Below, piece after piece: positions 1 through 7,253 of a stretch of 64,000 nucleotides of DNA; position 1 is the first letter of the stretch; each line of letters begins with the position of its first letter. The translations under genes were made by a program, and so were the position numbers. The notes beneath the pieces were generated by a model. That model did no database searches. It was given only the letters and a program-made list of their open reading frames with translations, and was not told where the DNA came from. This stretch comes from JBIQJD01 sp044507695 (lineage in GTDB: Bacteria; Bacteroidota; Ignavibacteria; Ignavibacteriales; Ignavibacteriaceae), in contig JBIQJD010000007.1 in assembly GCA_044507695.1 (NCBI GenBank), forward strand, positions 124,001-188,000, given 5' to 3'.

Positions 1-1
1 A

Positions 2-466
2 TATTATAGATTAAATGTGGTTTCAATTGATTTGCCGCCCTTACGGGATCGTGGAAAAGATGTTATTCATTTAACAAAATATTTTATTAAGATGTTCAAC
101 AAGCAGTTCGGTACAAAAGTTAGAAGACTGGATAAAGATGTTGAGAAATTTATTCTGAGTTATAACTGGCCTGGTAATGTTCGGGAATTGCGCAACGCAA
201 TTGAACGAGCTGTTTTGCTTGGAAGCGGCGCCAATCTTAAGCTTAAACATTTCTCCAGAACAATTGAATCGTTGAAGGAAAAAGCAAAAATTCTGGAAGC
301 GGATAAAAATATTATTACAATTGCGGTTGATTATAATTCCACTCCTCTTAAAAAACTCGATAAAATCTATGCTGAGCAGATAATCTCTAAAATGGATGGT
401 AACAAGAGTAGTGCATCCAGAATTCTGGGAATATCCAGGCCCAGTCTTGATGCATTAATTAAGTAA
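2..466 (+). CDS. Sigma-54-dependent transcriptional activator, C-terminal part (5' end outside window)
   Basis: The reading frame is open from base 2, so the gene starts before the window. The visible part begins with YYRLNVVSIDLPPLRDR, the sensor-1/arginine-finger side of an AAA+ sigma-54 activator, followed by the NWPGNVREL segment shared by this family. The last 30 or so residues (KMDGNKSSASRILGISRPSL) are a Fis-type helix-turn-helix that would bind an upstream activating sequence. Family knowledge says such proteins hydrolyse ATP to remodel the closed RpoN-RNA polymerase complex; the N-terminal sensory domain is not visible. The next gene downstream has a -24/-12-like promoter and a palindrome between the two, so it is the natural candidate target (inference). 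Family call is secure; signal and target are unknown. Confidence 0.92.
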   Translation, partial: YYRLNVVSIDLPPLRDRGKDVIHLTKYFIKMFNKQFGTKVRRLDKDVEKFILSYNWPGNVRELRNAIERAVLLGSGANLKLKHFSRTIESLKEKAKILEADKNIITIAVDYNSTPLKKLDKIYAEQIISKMDGNKSSASRILGISRPSLDALIK

Positions 467-650
467 AAAGTACCGAATCAGAACATTTTACACCATTCTC
501 GTGCTAAACTTTTTTTGATTTTGTTCGATAATGCAAGTAAATCATTTTGGCATTTTAATTGTATTATTCTTAAACAAAAAAAGGAGATTAATACCAGAGA
601 AAATTAAAAACTATTCGAATTTAAACTAAAATCCAATAATTTGAAGATAC

Positions 651-671
651 TTTGTAAAAAATTTTTACAAA
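651..671. promoter_or_regulatory. Palindrome, candidate enhancer (UAS) for a sigma-54 activator
   Basis: The arms TTTGTAAAAA (651-660) and TTTTTACAAA (662-671) are perfect inverted repeats around one central A. The site lies about 100 bp upstream of the -24/-12-like element at 761-775, the distance typical for an enhancer bound by a Fis-helix activator, and the gene just upstream encodes such an activator. The sequence is AT-only apart from one G/C pair per arm, so chance is possible. Confidence 0.4.
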
Positions 672-760
672 ACAGGTATTCTTTCCGCCTATTTATGTAA
701 ATCTTACCTATCAAACTTCTGGGCAGGTCTATTTTTTTAGCATTTTGCACCTTTTTAAAA

Positions 761-775
761 TGGCATAAACCTTGT
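761..775 (+). promoter_or_regulatory. Sigma-54-like -24/-12 promoter of the repeat-protein gene
   Basis: TGGCAT and TTGT are separated by 5 bases, so the GG (762-763) and the G of the -12 box (774) keep the invariant 10-base spacing. The match to TGGCAC-N5-TTGC is good apart from C-to-T changes at the last base of each box. Predicted start of transcription is about 787, giving a leader of about 73 nt before the ATG at 860; the leader can form a small hairpin (GTTCAC 805-810 with GTGAAC 818-823). The rest of 467-859 shows no convincing gene. Confidence 0.5.
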
Positions 776-859
776 CATTTACTCAACTCATTATGACTTA
801 ACAGGTTCACCAGCAGTGTGAACAACTATTTTCAAACTTGTCTAATTATTGAGGGTGTT

Positions 860-1500
860 ATGCTTAAAACTTTTTTTTCTGCTGTCATTATAGTTGCCTT
901 AGTCGTTTCTGCTTATCCAAAAAATAATAATATAGAAGAAGCAGTAAGACACAGACATATTCAAACAACAAATCAACTCGAAACATCAGATGCTGCAATT
1001 ACGACAAGTCCAAGGCATGTAGAGTCAGCTACAATAGTTACTCTGCAGAATAAATCAGCCGCACAGCTGGAAGAACTTGGCAGCCGTTATGGTTTCATTA
1101 AATCAACATCACAGTTAGAAGAACTTGGCAGCCGTTATGGATTTATTAAATCTACTTCACAGCTGGAAGAACTTGGCAGCCGNNNNNNNNNNNNNNNNNN
1201 NNNNNNNNNNNNNNNNNNNNNNNNNNNNNNNNNNNNNNNNNNNNNNNNNNNNNNNNNNNNNNNNNNNNNNNNNNNNNNNNNNGCAGCCGTTATGGATTTA
1301 TTAAATCTACTTCACAGCTGGAAGAACTTGGCAGCCGCTATGGTTTCATTAAATCAACATCACAGTTAGAAGAACTTGGCAGCCGTTATGGTTTCATTAA
1401 ATCAACATCACAGTTAGAAGAACTTGGCAGCCGTTACGGATTTATTAAATCTACTTCACAATTAGAAGAACTTGGCAGCCGTTACGGATTTATAAAATAA
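860..1500 (+). CDS. Secreted protein of tandem identical 16-residue repeats (interrupted by assembly gap)
   Basis: I recognise no family. ATG at 860 is preferred over an upstream in-frame GTG at 818 because it follows GAGGG (851-855) and starts a typical signal peptide (MLKTFFSAVIIVALVVSAYP). A linker of about 45 residues rich in Thr, Ser and His follows, then repeats of SQLEELGSRYGFIKST. Two full units and part of a third are visible before the N-run; part of one, three full units and a 13-residue last unit ending GFIK-stop are visible after it. The frame changes across the 100-N run only because the true gap length is unknown; the post-gap frame reads cleanly to TAA at 1498-1500. It is probably exported and may be a multi-copy peptide precursor, a fibre or an adhesin. 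Expression may depend on the sigma-54-like promoter upstream. Confidence 0.8.
1064..1500 (+). repeat. 48-bp in-frame tandem repeat array
   Basis: Units start at CAG/CAA codons at 1064, 1112, 1160, then after the gap at 1315, 1363, 1411 and 1459. Units differ at several bases (CTG/TTA, CGT/CGC, TAT/TAC, GGT/GGA, TTC/TTT, TCA/TCT, ACA/ACT), yet every visible difference is synonymous, so the encoded repeat is invariant. There are no spacers, so this is not a CRISPR array. Confidence 0.95.
1183..1282. other. Assembly gap (100 N)
   Basis: Exactly 100 N lie inside the repeat array, a conventional placeholder length. Left flank ends ...GGCAGCCG and right flank starts GCAGCC..., so if the array is regular the missing length is 41 + 48k bases, which also restores the reading frame (41 is 2 mod 3). 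The true copy number is unknown. Confidence 0.97.
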
Positions 1501-1526
1501 TCATACATTCATAGGATTTTTAATTT

Positions 1527-1562
1527 AAAGCCTTTAATTTCGGTTAAAGGCTTTTTTATTTT
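1527..1562 (+). terminator. Intrinsic terminator after the repeat gene
   Basis: An 11-bp stem, AAAGCCTTTAA (1527-1537) with TTAAAGGCTTT (1544-1554), encloses a 6-base loop and runs into a T-rich tract. It closes the repeat-protein transcript and lies just before the next gene's GTG start. Confidence 0.9.
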
Positions 1563-1579
1563 TTGCTTCGATTCATTGC

Positions 1580-4537
1580 GTGAAATTATCATCTAATATT
1601 TCTGTGAAGACATTTTTACTCGCACTTCTTATTGTCATCAGCTCAAAATTTTTATTTGCACGTAATGATTGGCTGGAAACAGAGAGTGAAAATTTTCTGG
1701 TACTTTACCGGCCGGCGCATGCTCATCTTGTCCCTAAAATTATTAATTCAGCAGAAAACGCATTATCTGAAATAAAGAAGTTGTTTAATTATACTCCTTC
1801 TGAAAAGATAGTTATCAACACCTATGATGCGGCAGATTTTGGCTTCGGTGCCGCAACTACAGTTCCACAAAATTATATAAGATTGGAAATCGAACCATTC
1901 GAAATCGGATATGAAACAGTTCCTTTTAATGATCGTATTCAATGGGTGCTGAGCCATGAATTGGTTCATATTGCGGTGAATGATCATGCCTCAAATGTTG
2001 AATCATTTTTCCGCTCAATTTTTTCAAAAGTTGCGCCGGAACAATCGCATCCCATAACTGTATTTTACAGCTTGCTTACAAATTTCAGCCGTTATACTCC
2101 ACGCTGGCATCAGGAAGCTATTGCAGTGTTTATTGAAACATGGTTCAGCGGCGGCTATGGCAGACTGCTGGGCAATTTTGATGAAATGTATTTCCGAAGT
2201 TTGGTTTTAGAGGATGAAGAATTTCCAACCCATTTAAGTTTGGATACAAAAACATCTCATAATTCTTTTTTACTTGAAAATTCTTTCTATCTCTATGGAA
2301 CAAGATTCTGTGCCTATCTGCTTTATAATTACGGTCCGGATAAACTATTACAATGGTTTATTGCCCAGGATAATGATTTTTATGACAGCTTTGTTTCAAA
2401 ATTTGAGAGCGTATACGGATTAGATTTTCACGATGAATGGAGCCGGTTTATTGAATTTGAAAAAGAATTTCAGAATAAAAATTTAGAGAGATTAAATAAA
2501 TCACCGCTGTCTAAAATTTGCCGTATTTCAGATGATATTATTGGCTGGCCATCGCAGCCATTTTTTGTTAAAAAAGATTCAGCAATGATTTTGGGATATC
2601 ACAAGCCGCATCAGTTGGCGGGCATTCAGTTTTTTGATTTAAATAATTTTGAAAGCCGGAAAATTGCCTCACTTCCTACTCCTAGTATTCAGCAGGTTAC
2701 TTCAACTGCGTATGACAGCGTTACCAACTTATTTTTCTACACAACAAATAATAATCAGTTGTACAGAGATATCCGTGTAATGGATGCAGCATCAAAAGAG
2801 GATAAAATTTTATTTAAAGATTGCAGAATTGGAGACATTACTGTTTCACCGGTAACTCACGAGCTTTGGGGAGTTCAGCATGATGAAGCAAAAATATCTT
2901 TAATATTTTCCCCTTATCCATACAGCACAATTATTCCTTTGATATCATTTAACGTTGGGGATGAAATATCAAATCTTTCAATTGATCCTTTCGGTAAAAA
3001 TCTTGCAGCCGTTCTCCATCGTTCTTCCGGTGAACAATCCATAATTATAACTGAATGCGATAATCTAAAAAACGGGGGTAAGTTTGAGTTTAAAACTATT
3101 ACTAAATCAGGTTCACCGGAAAATCCGTCCTGGAGTCCTGATGGCAAAACTTTGTTCTGGAATGCTTACATAAATGGCGTTTCAAACATTTACCGGATGA
3201 ATATTAATGAAGATGAACCGCAGCCAGTAAGCCATACTTTTAGCGGATTATTTAAACCAGTGTATCTAAATGAAGATTCTCTTTTTGTTTTTGAATTTTC
3301 CTCAAACGGATTTATTCCCGCAATAATAGAAAACAAACCGGTTGAATATCTTCCGGCAATTGAATACCTCGGGCAAAAAATTCTTGAGAAATATCCTTAC
3401 CTCTCCAACTGGGCATTGAAATATGTACCATCAGATTCATTTGTGGTTGCTGTAAAAAATGATGCTGAGGAATACAGCGGACTTGCAAATTTAAATATCC
3501 ATGCTTTTGTTCCGATAATAAGCGGATTTCAAAAACAAAAAGTGTTAGGATTTTTTACTCACATTGCTGATCCGCTTTACACACATGATTTAACTTTAGA
3601 AATTGGATACTCTCCATTTAATGAAAATCCCCTTTCTCCAAAATTTCATTTTAAAGGAAGATATGAATATTTAAAGAAGTTTGATTTTGGTATTGATCAT
3701 AACGCTCCGGATTTTTATGATTTGTTCAACGATAGAAAAAGAGGAATGATCGGTACAAAATGGAGATTCGGTCATACTAATTATTGGATGTATGATAATC
3801 CTTTAAAGATGAAACAGAATACAGAAATTTCAGTATACACAGATGTTGAATTTATAAATGATAATCTTGTGCGTGTTTCTGAACCTGATTTTTTTGTTGC
3901 ACAAACAAATTTTAATATGCGCAATTTTAGAAGAAGCATTGGCAGTTCTGATTTTGAATATGGGCAGGAACTAACCGGAACGGTTATGGTTTTTGGCGCT
4001 GATCCGCATGATCCTCAATATTCAGTTCAATTCTTTTCTGATTTTGCAAATCTTGGGACATGGATTTCGCCGCATAATATATGGCATGTAAAATTTGGTG
4101 CAGGCTACAGAACTAAAAATGAACAGCTTAACCAGGCTTTATTTTATTTTGGCGGATTCGGAAACCGTGCACTTGAGAATGTTGATTTTAAACAATACAG
4201 AAGTTTGTTCAGATTTCCCGGCATTCCAATTTATAGTCTTCCGGCAGAAAGCTTTTTTAAATTGCTGGTTGAGAATAATTTTCCGCCAATAAGATTTGGA
4301 AGCGCCGGAATTGGTCAGCATTATTTGAATCATATAGATTTTTCAATTTACTCTCAGAGTTTAATTGCCAATTCTCCGGTTGCGGAAAGATGGATTGATA
4401 TTGGTGCACAAATAAATTTTATCTTCAAACACTGGTTCAATCTTGAATCCACATTATCTGCAGGAATTGCGCAAAGCTGGAATGAAAATACAAAAGACTG
4501 GGAATGTTTTATTTCTTATAAACTGTTAAGAAACTAG
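1580..4537 (+). CDS. Secreted zinc-metalloprotease-like / beta-propeller / outer-membrane barrel protein
   Basis: The 985-residue protein starts at GTG with a hydrophobic signal segment (residues 10-27). HELVH at residues 126-130 matches the HExxH zinc motif, and QEAIAVFIE further on could supply the third ligand, as in gluzincin-like MA peptidases. Residues about 330-560 resemble TolB/PD40 propeller blades (NPSWSPDGKTLFW near 516). The last 350 residues have alternating aromatic/polar strands like an outer-membrane barrel and end in an aromatic-rich strand. This suggests a surface-anchored protease or barrel-assembly-like protein. The substrate is unknown. It follows the repeat gene but is separated from it by a terminator. 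Domain assignments are by eye; the zinc motif is directly visible. Confidence 0.75.
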   Translation: MKLSSNISVKTFLLALLIVISSKFLFARNDWLETESENFLVLYRPAHAHLVPKIINSAENALSEIKKLFNYTPSEKIVINTYDAADFGFGAATTVPQNYIRLEIEPFEIGYETVPFNDRIQWVLSHELVHIAVNDHASNVESFFRSIFSKVAPEQSHPITVFYSLLTNFSRYTPRWHQEAIAVFIETWFSGGYGRLLGNFDEMYFRSLVLEDEEFPTHLSLDTKTSHNSFLLENSFYLYGTRFCAYLLYNYGPDKLLQWFIAQDNDFYDSFVSKFESVYGLDFHDEWSRFIEFEKEFQNKNLERLNKSPLSKICRISDDIIGWPSQPFFVKKDSAMILGYHKPHQLAGIQFFDLNNFESRKIASLPTPSIQQVTSTAYDSVTNLFFYTTNNNQLYRDIRVMDAASKEDKILFKDCRIGDITVSPVTHELWGVQHDEAKISLIFSPYPYSTIIPLISFNVGDEISNLSIDPFGKNLAAVLHRSSGEQSIIITECDNLKNGGKFEFKTITKSGSPENPSWSPDGKTLFWNAYINGVSNIYRMNINEDEPQPVSHTFSGLFKPVYLNEDSLFVFEFSSNGFIPAIIENKPVEYLPAIEYLGQKILEKYPYLSNWALKYVPSDSFVVAVKNDAEEYSGLANLNIHAFVPIISGFQKQKVLGFFTHIADPLYTHDLTLEIGYSPFNENPLSPKFHFKGRYEYLKKFDFGIDHNAPDFYDLFNDRKRGMIGTKWRFGHTNYWMYDNPLKMKQNTEISVYTDVEFINDNLVRVSEPDFFVAQTNFNMRNFRRSIGSSDFEYGQELTGTVMVFGADPHDPQYSVQFFSDFANLGTWISPHNIWHVKFGAGYRTKNEQLNQALFYFGGFGNRALENVDFKQYRSLFRFPGIPIYSLPAESFFKLLVENNFPPIRFGSAGIGQHYLNHIDFSIYSQSLIANSPVAERWIDIGAQINFIFKHWFNLESTLSAGIAQSWNENTKDWECFISYKLLRN

Positions 4538-4620
4538 AACTTACAGTCGTCAAAAAAAAGATGTAAAAGTTTATCAATTAATTTAAATTCCTTATATTCA
4601 TATAAAAGAAAATAAGCTTT

Positions 4621-5856
4621 GTGGCAGATATTATTAAAAATTTAGAGAGAATCTTATCACACTATCTTGGTGCCGGTGAGATTTCTGAATACAAAAAACT
4701 GCTTTCCGAATTTCTGCCTTCCTACGAGTACAAAGGTAATGCTTCAATAAAAAAGCAGCTTGAACCACAGATTACAGCTTCAGAAAAATACCAGGCAACT
4801 CTGGATACTCTTGTAACTTTTACAAAATATAAACTGCCTAAAAACAAATTTGTTGAAATGCTTCTTCACCTTGGAGAAACTTCTATTTCTTTGGGTGAAA
4901 ATTCCGCAGCATCTAAATTATTTCTTTATGTAATATCTGAAGTTAAAGATGAACCTTCACTTGCAAATCTTGTAGCTCATTCTTATCTCTCGCTGGCAGA
5001 TGTTCATAGCCGCCAGGCTGATTGGAAGAACAGCATCAAGTATATAAATCTTGCAAAGAAAATATTTTCAAAGCAAAAGGATTTAAAAGGAATTGCAAAG
5101 TGTGAAAACCTTCTCGGTACAATTGAAGGTGAAAAAGGAAATTTAAAGAAAGCAAATGTTCATTTTGAAAAAAGTCTTTCTTATCTTGATGCAAAAAAAG
5201 ACAGTGCTTTAATGGGTATGCTTGAAATTAATCTCGGCGTTTTGAATAATATTCAGGGAAATTATGATCAGGCATTTACGTATTACCAGCGTGCATTAAT
5301 CAGATATGAGCAGCTTGAAAATCCGAGGCGTATTGCAGAAACGCGGCATAACCTTGGAATGTTATTTACACAGAAAGAAGAATACGAAGCAGCATTAAAA
5401 GAATTTGATCAAAGCATTGCTGTTTCTATGAACTCGGGTTATTCACCAACATTGGGATTATCATATCTCAGCAAGGCTTTCATTTATACAAGGCTTCATG
5501 ATTTTATGCTTGCAAATGCTTTTGCGGATAAAGCAATGGAAGTTTGTACCAGGCTGAATGATCGCTTGTCTATTGCAGATATTTACAAGATAAAAGGAAT
5601 TATTGAACGCAGCCAGAAAAATTACAACGCAGCAGAAAATTATTTCCTCTCAAGCCTTCGTATTAATCAGGAACTTGAAAATAATCTTAACGAAGCCGAA
5701 ACACTTCTGGAAATGGGTATTCTTTATCAGCAGACCGGCAGTCTGGAAAAAGCAGCAGAAGTTCTTAACGCATCATTAAAATATTACAAGAAAACCGGCG
5801 TTGCAGATATGATTAGCAAAATAAATGCTCTGCTGAAGGCAAACATTTACAACTAA
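4621..5856 (+). CDS. TPR-repeat protein, cytoplasmic
   Basis: The 411-residue protein has no signal peptide; the GTG start is the first in the frame. From about residue 95 to 400 it is a run of tetratricopeptide repeats with typical spacing (for example LGTIEGEKGNLKKANVHFEKSL, LGVLNNIQGNYDQAFTYYQRAL, LGMLFTQKEEYEAALKEFDQSI). TPR arrays bind other proteins. No enzymatic or DNA-binding domain is visible. It is followed within 90 bp by two kinase-like genes on the same strand, so it may act in the same signalling path as an adaptor (inference from context). The N-terminal 90 residues are not recognised. Confidence 0.8.
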   Translation: MADIIKNLERILSHYLGAGEISEYKKLLSEFLPSYEYKGNASIKKQLEPQITASEKYQATLDTLVTFTKYKLPKNKFVEMLLHLGETSISLGENSAASKLFLYVISEVKDEPSLANLVAHSYLSLADVHSRQADWKNSIKYINLAKKIFSKQKDLKGIAKCENLLGTIEGEKGNLKKANVHFEKSLSYLDAKKDSALMGMLEINLGVLNNIQGNYDQAFTYYQRALIRYEQLENPRRIAETRHNLGMLFTQKEEYEAALKEFDQSIAVSMNSGYSPTLGLSYLSKAFIYTRLHDFMLANAFADKAMEVCTRLNDRLSIADIYKIKGIIERSQKNYNAAENYFLSSLRINQELENNLNEAETLLEMGILYQQTGSLEKAAEVLNASLKYYKKTGVADMISKINALLKANIYN

Positions 5857-5944
5857 TCAATAAAATCCTTTCTTATAATCTAAACTTTATTTCTAATTTA
5901 GCTCTAATGTCTTATATTTCTCAGGATTAAATTTGCACAGATAA

Positions 5945-7252
5945 ATGAAGTTTTCTGAATTTAAAAAACAAATAGATTCAAGCGAGAAGTTTCCGCTGAG
6001 AAGTGATGAAACATCTGAACGCGTTAAAAATCTTGAAGTAATTTTAAAAGTAGTAAAAAGTATTAACGGCTCGCTTATTCTTGAAGATGTTTTACAGCTT
6101 GTACTTAAAAATGCAATTAAACTAACTAGTTCTGAACGTGGGTTTATTGTTCTTAAAAATTCTGATGGAAAACTGGAATATAAACTCGGACTCGATTCGT
6201 CCGGCAATAATCTACCGGAGGAATTATTTAACATTAGTAATACTGTTGTTGAAGATGTATTTAATACAGGGCAATCAAAATTTATAGAAGGCGCGCAGAG
6301 TGATACAAACAATGATCCAAGCAAAAGTATTTTAAGATTGGAACTTCAGACAATTCTATGTTCACCGTTAATTGCCGAAGGGAAAAAAATCGGCGTGATA
6401 TATGTTGACAGCAAACACCTTCATAAAATTAAAGTAAGAGAAATTACAGATACTTTTGAAATTCTTGCCGGGCAGGCTGCAACTGCTATACGCAATGCGC
6501 AATTGTATAACGGGCAGCTTCAGGCATATAACGCATTGAATGAAGCAAATGTTCAGCTTATTCAGGCAGAACGTAAAGCACTTAAATCAAGTATTGATTC
6601 TGAAATTGGCCAATCACTTCAGGGGCTTGTGCATCTTGCGCTGCTTGAAACTGAAAGCCTGATGCGTACGATAGAAAAATCACAGAAAGAAAATGAAGGA
6701 AAATTAAAATCTTCTGATTCTATTCTTTTTGACAGATTAAAATTAAAATCAAAAGTTGCCATAGATAGTATAAGGAACATTCAGAAGTATGCACAGGTAT
6801 TGCTTGAAACTTCTGTAATGAATTTGAATAAAGACAGCGGTGATCTGAATAAAACCATTCAGTCTGTTATAAGATATTTATCACCGATGAAAAAATTCCT
6901 TAAGATAATTTTTAAAACTGAATTCAATTCATTACCAATGTGCAATTATGATTCCGAGCAGATACAACATCTGCTTGTTCATCTTTTTACTAATTCTGCC
7001 GAAGCCCGCGATGATGCAACAATTACAGTTCGCTCTTATGTGCGCGGTTCAAATATTATTGTTCAGGTTGAAGATAACGGCCCGGGAATAGATCTGAGTA
7101 AAACTGATTATTATTTCGGGCTTCCTTCACCAGAAAAGAAAGGTTATGGCTTATTTTTGTGTAAGAGTATTCTTGACAGGCATAACGGTGAAATAAAAAT
7201 TCTGGAAAAAACCGGCGGCGCACTAATTCAATTCTCTATTCCTTGCAAGTAA
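5945..7252 (+). CDS. GAF-domain histidine-kinase-like protein with Gln at the phospho-acceptor position
   Basis: The 435-residue soluble protein has a GAF domain (about 30-185, ending GQAATAIRNAQLY), a helical segment, and a C-terminal HATPase domain with N-box LFTNSAEA, VEDNGPGI and GYGLFLCKSIL. In the helix where kinases carry H-E-L-R-x-P-L the sequence reads QSLQGLVHL, placing Gln223 (CAA, 6611-6613) at the phospho-acceptor position. It may therefore bind ATP without autophosphorylating there, or use another residue. It ends 1 bp before the next gene, a complete hybrid kinase, so the pair is almost certainly co-transcribed and could form a heteromeric sensor (inference). Confidence 0.85.
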   Translation: MKFSEFKKQIDSSEKFPLRSDETSERVKNLEVILKVVKSINGSLILEDVLQLVLKNAIKLTSSERGFIVLKNSDGKLEYKLGLDSSGNNLPEELFNISNTVVEDVFNTGQSKFIEGAQSDTNNDPSKSILRLELQTILCSPLIAEGKKIGVIYVDSKHLHKIKVREITDTFEILAGQAATAIRNAQLYNGQLQAYNALNEANVQLIQAERKALKSSIDSEIGQSLQGLVHLALLETESLMRTIEKSQKENEGKLKSSDSILFDRLKLKSKVAIDSIRNIQKYAQVLLETSVMNLNKDSGDLNKTIQSVIRYLSPMKKFLKIIFKTEFNSLPMCNYDSEQIQHLLVHLFTNSAEARDDATITVRSYVRGSNIIVQVEDNGPGIDLSKTDYYFGLPSPEKKGYGLFLCKSILDRHNGEIKILEKTGGALIQFSIPCK

Positions 7253-7253
7253 T

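Noticed and set aside
818..1369. Reading frame from GTG 818 ending at 1369
   Set aside because: The start lies inside a leader hairpin without a ribosome-binding site, and the end is created by reading through 100 placeholder N in the wrong frame; the repeat frame ends at 1500.
1064..1500. CRISPR-like direct repeats
   Set aside because: The repeats are back to back without spacers, in frame with a signal peptide, and vary only at synonymous sites, so they are a coding array.
5893..6324. 143-codon open frame on the minus strand
   Set aside because: It lies antisense to the GAF-domain gene, has Ser/Leu-rich composition typical of a mirrored frame and no family motif.
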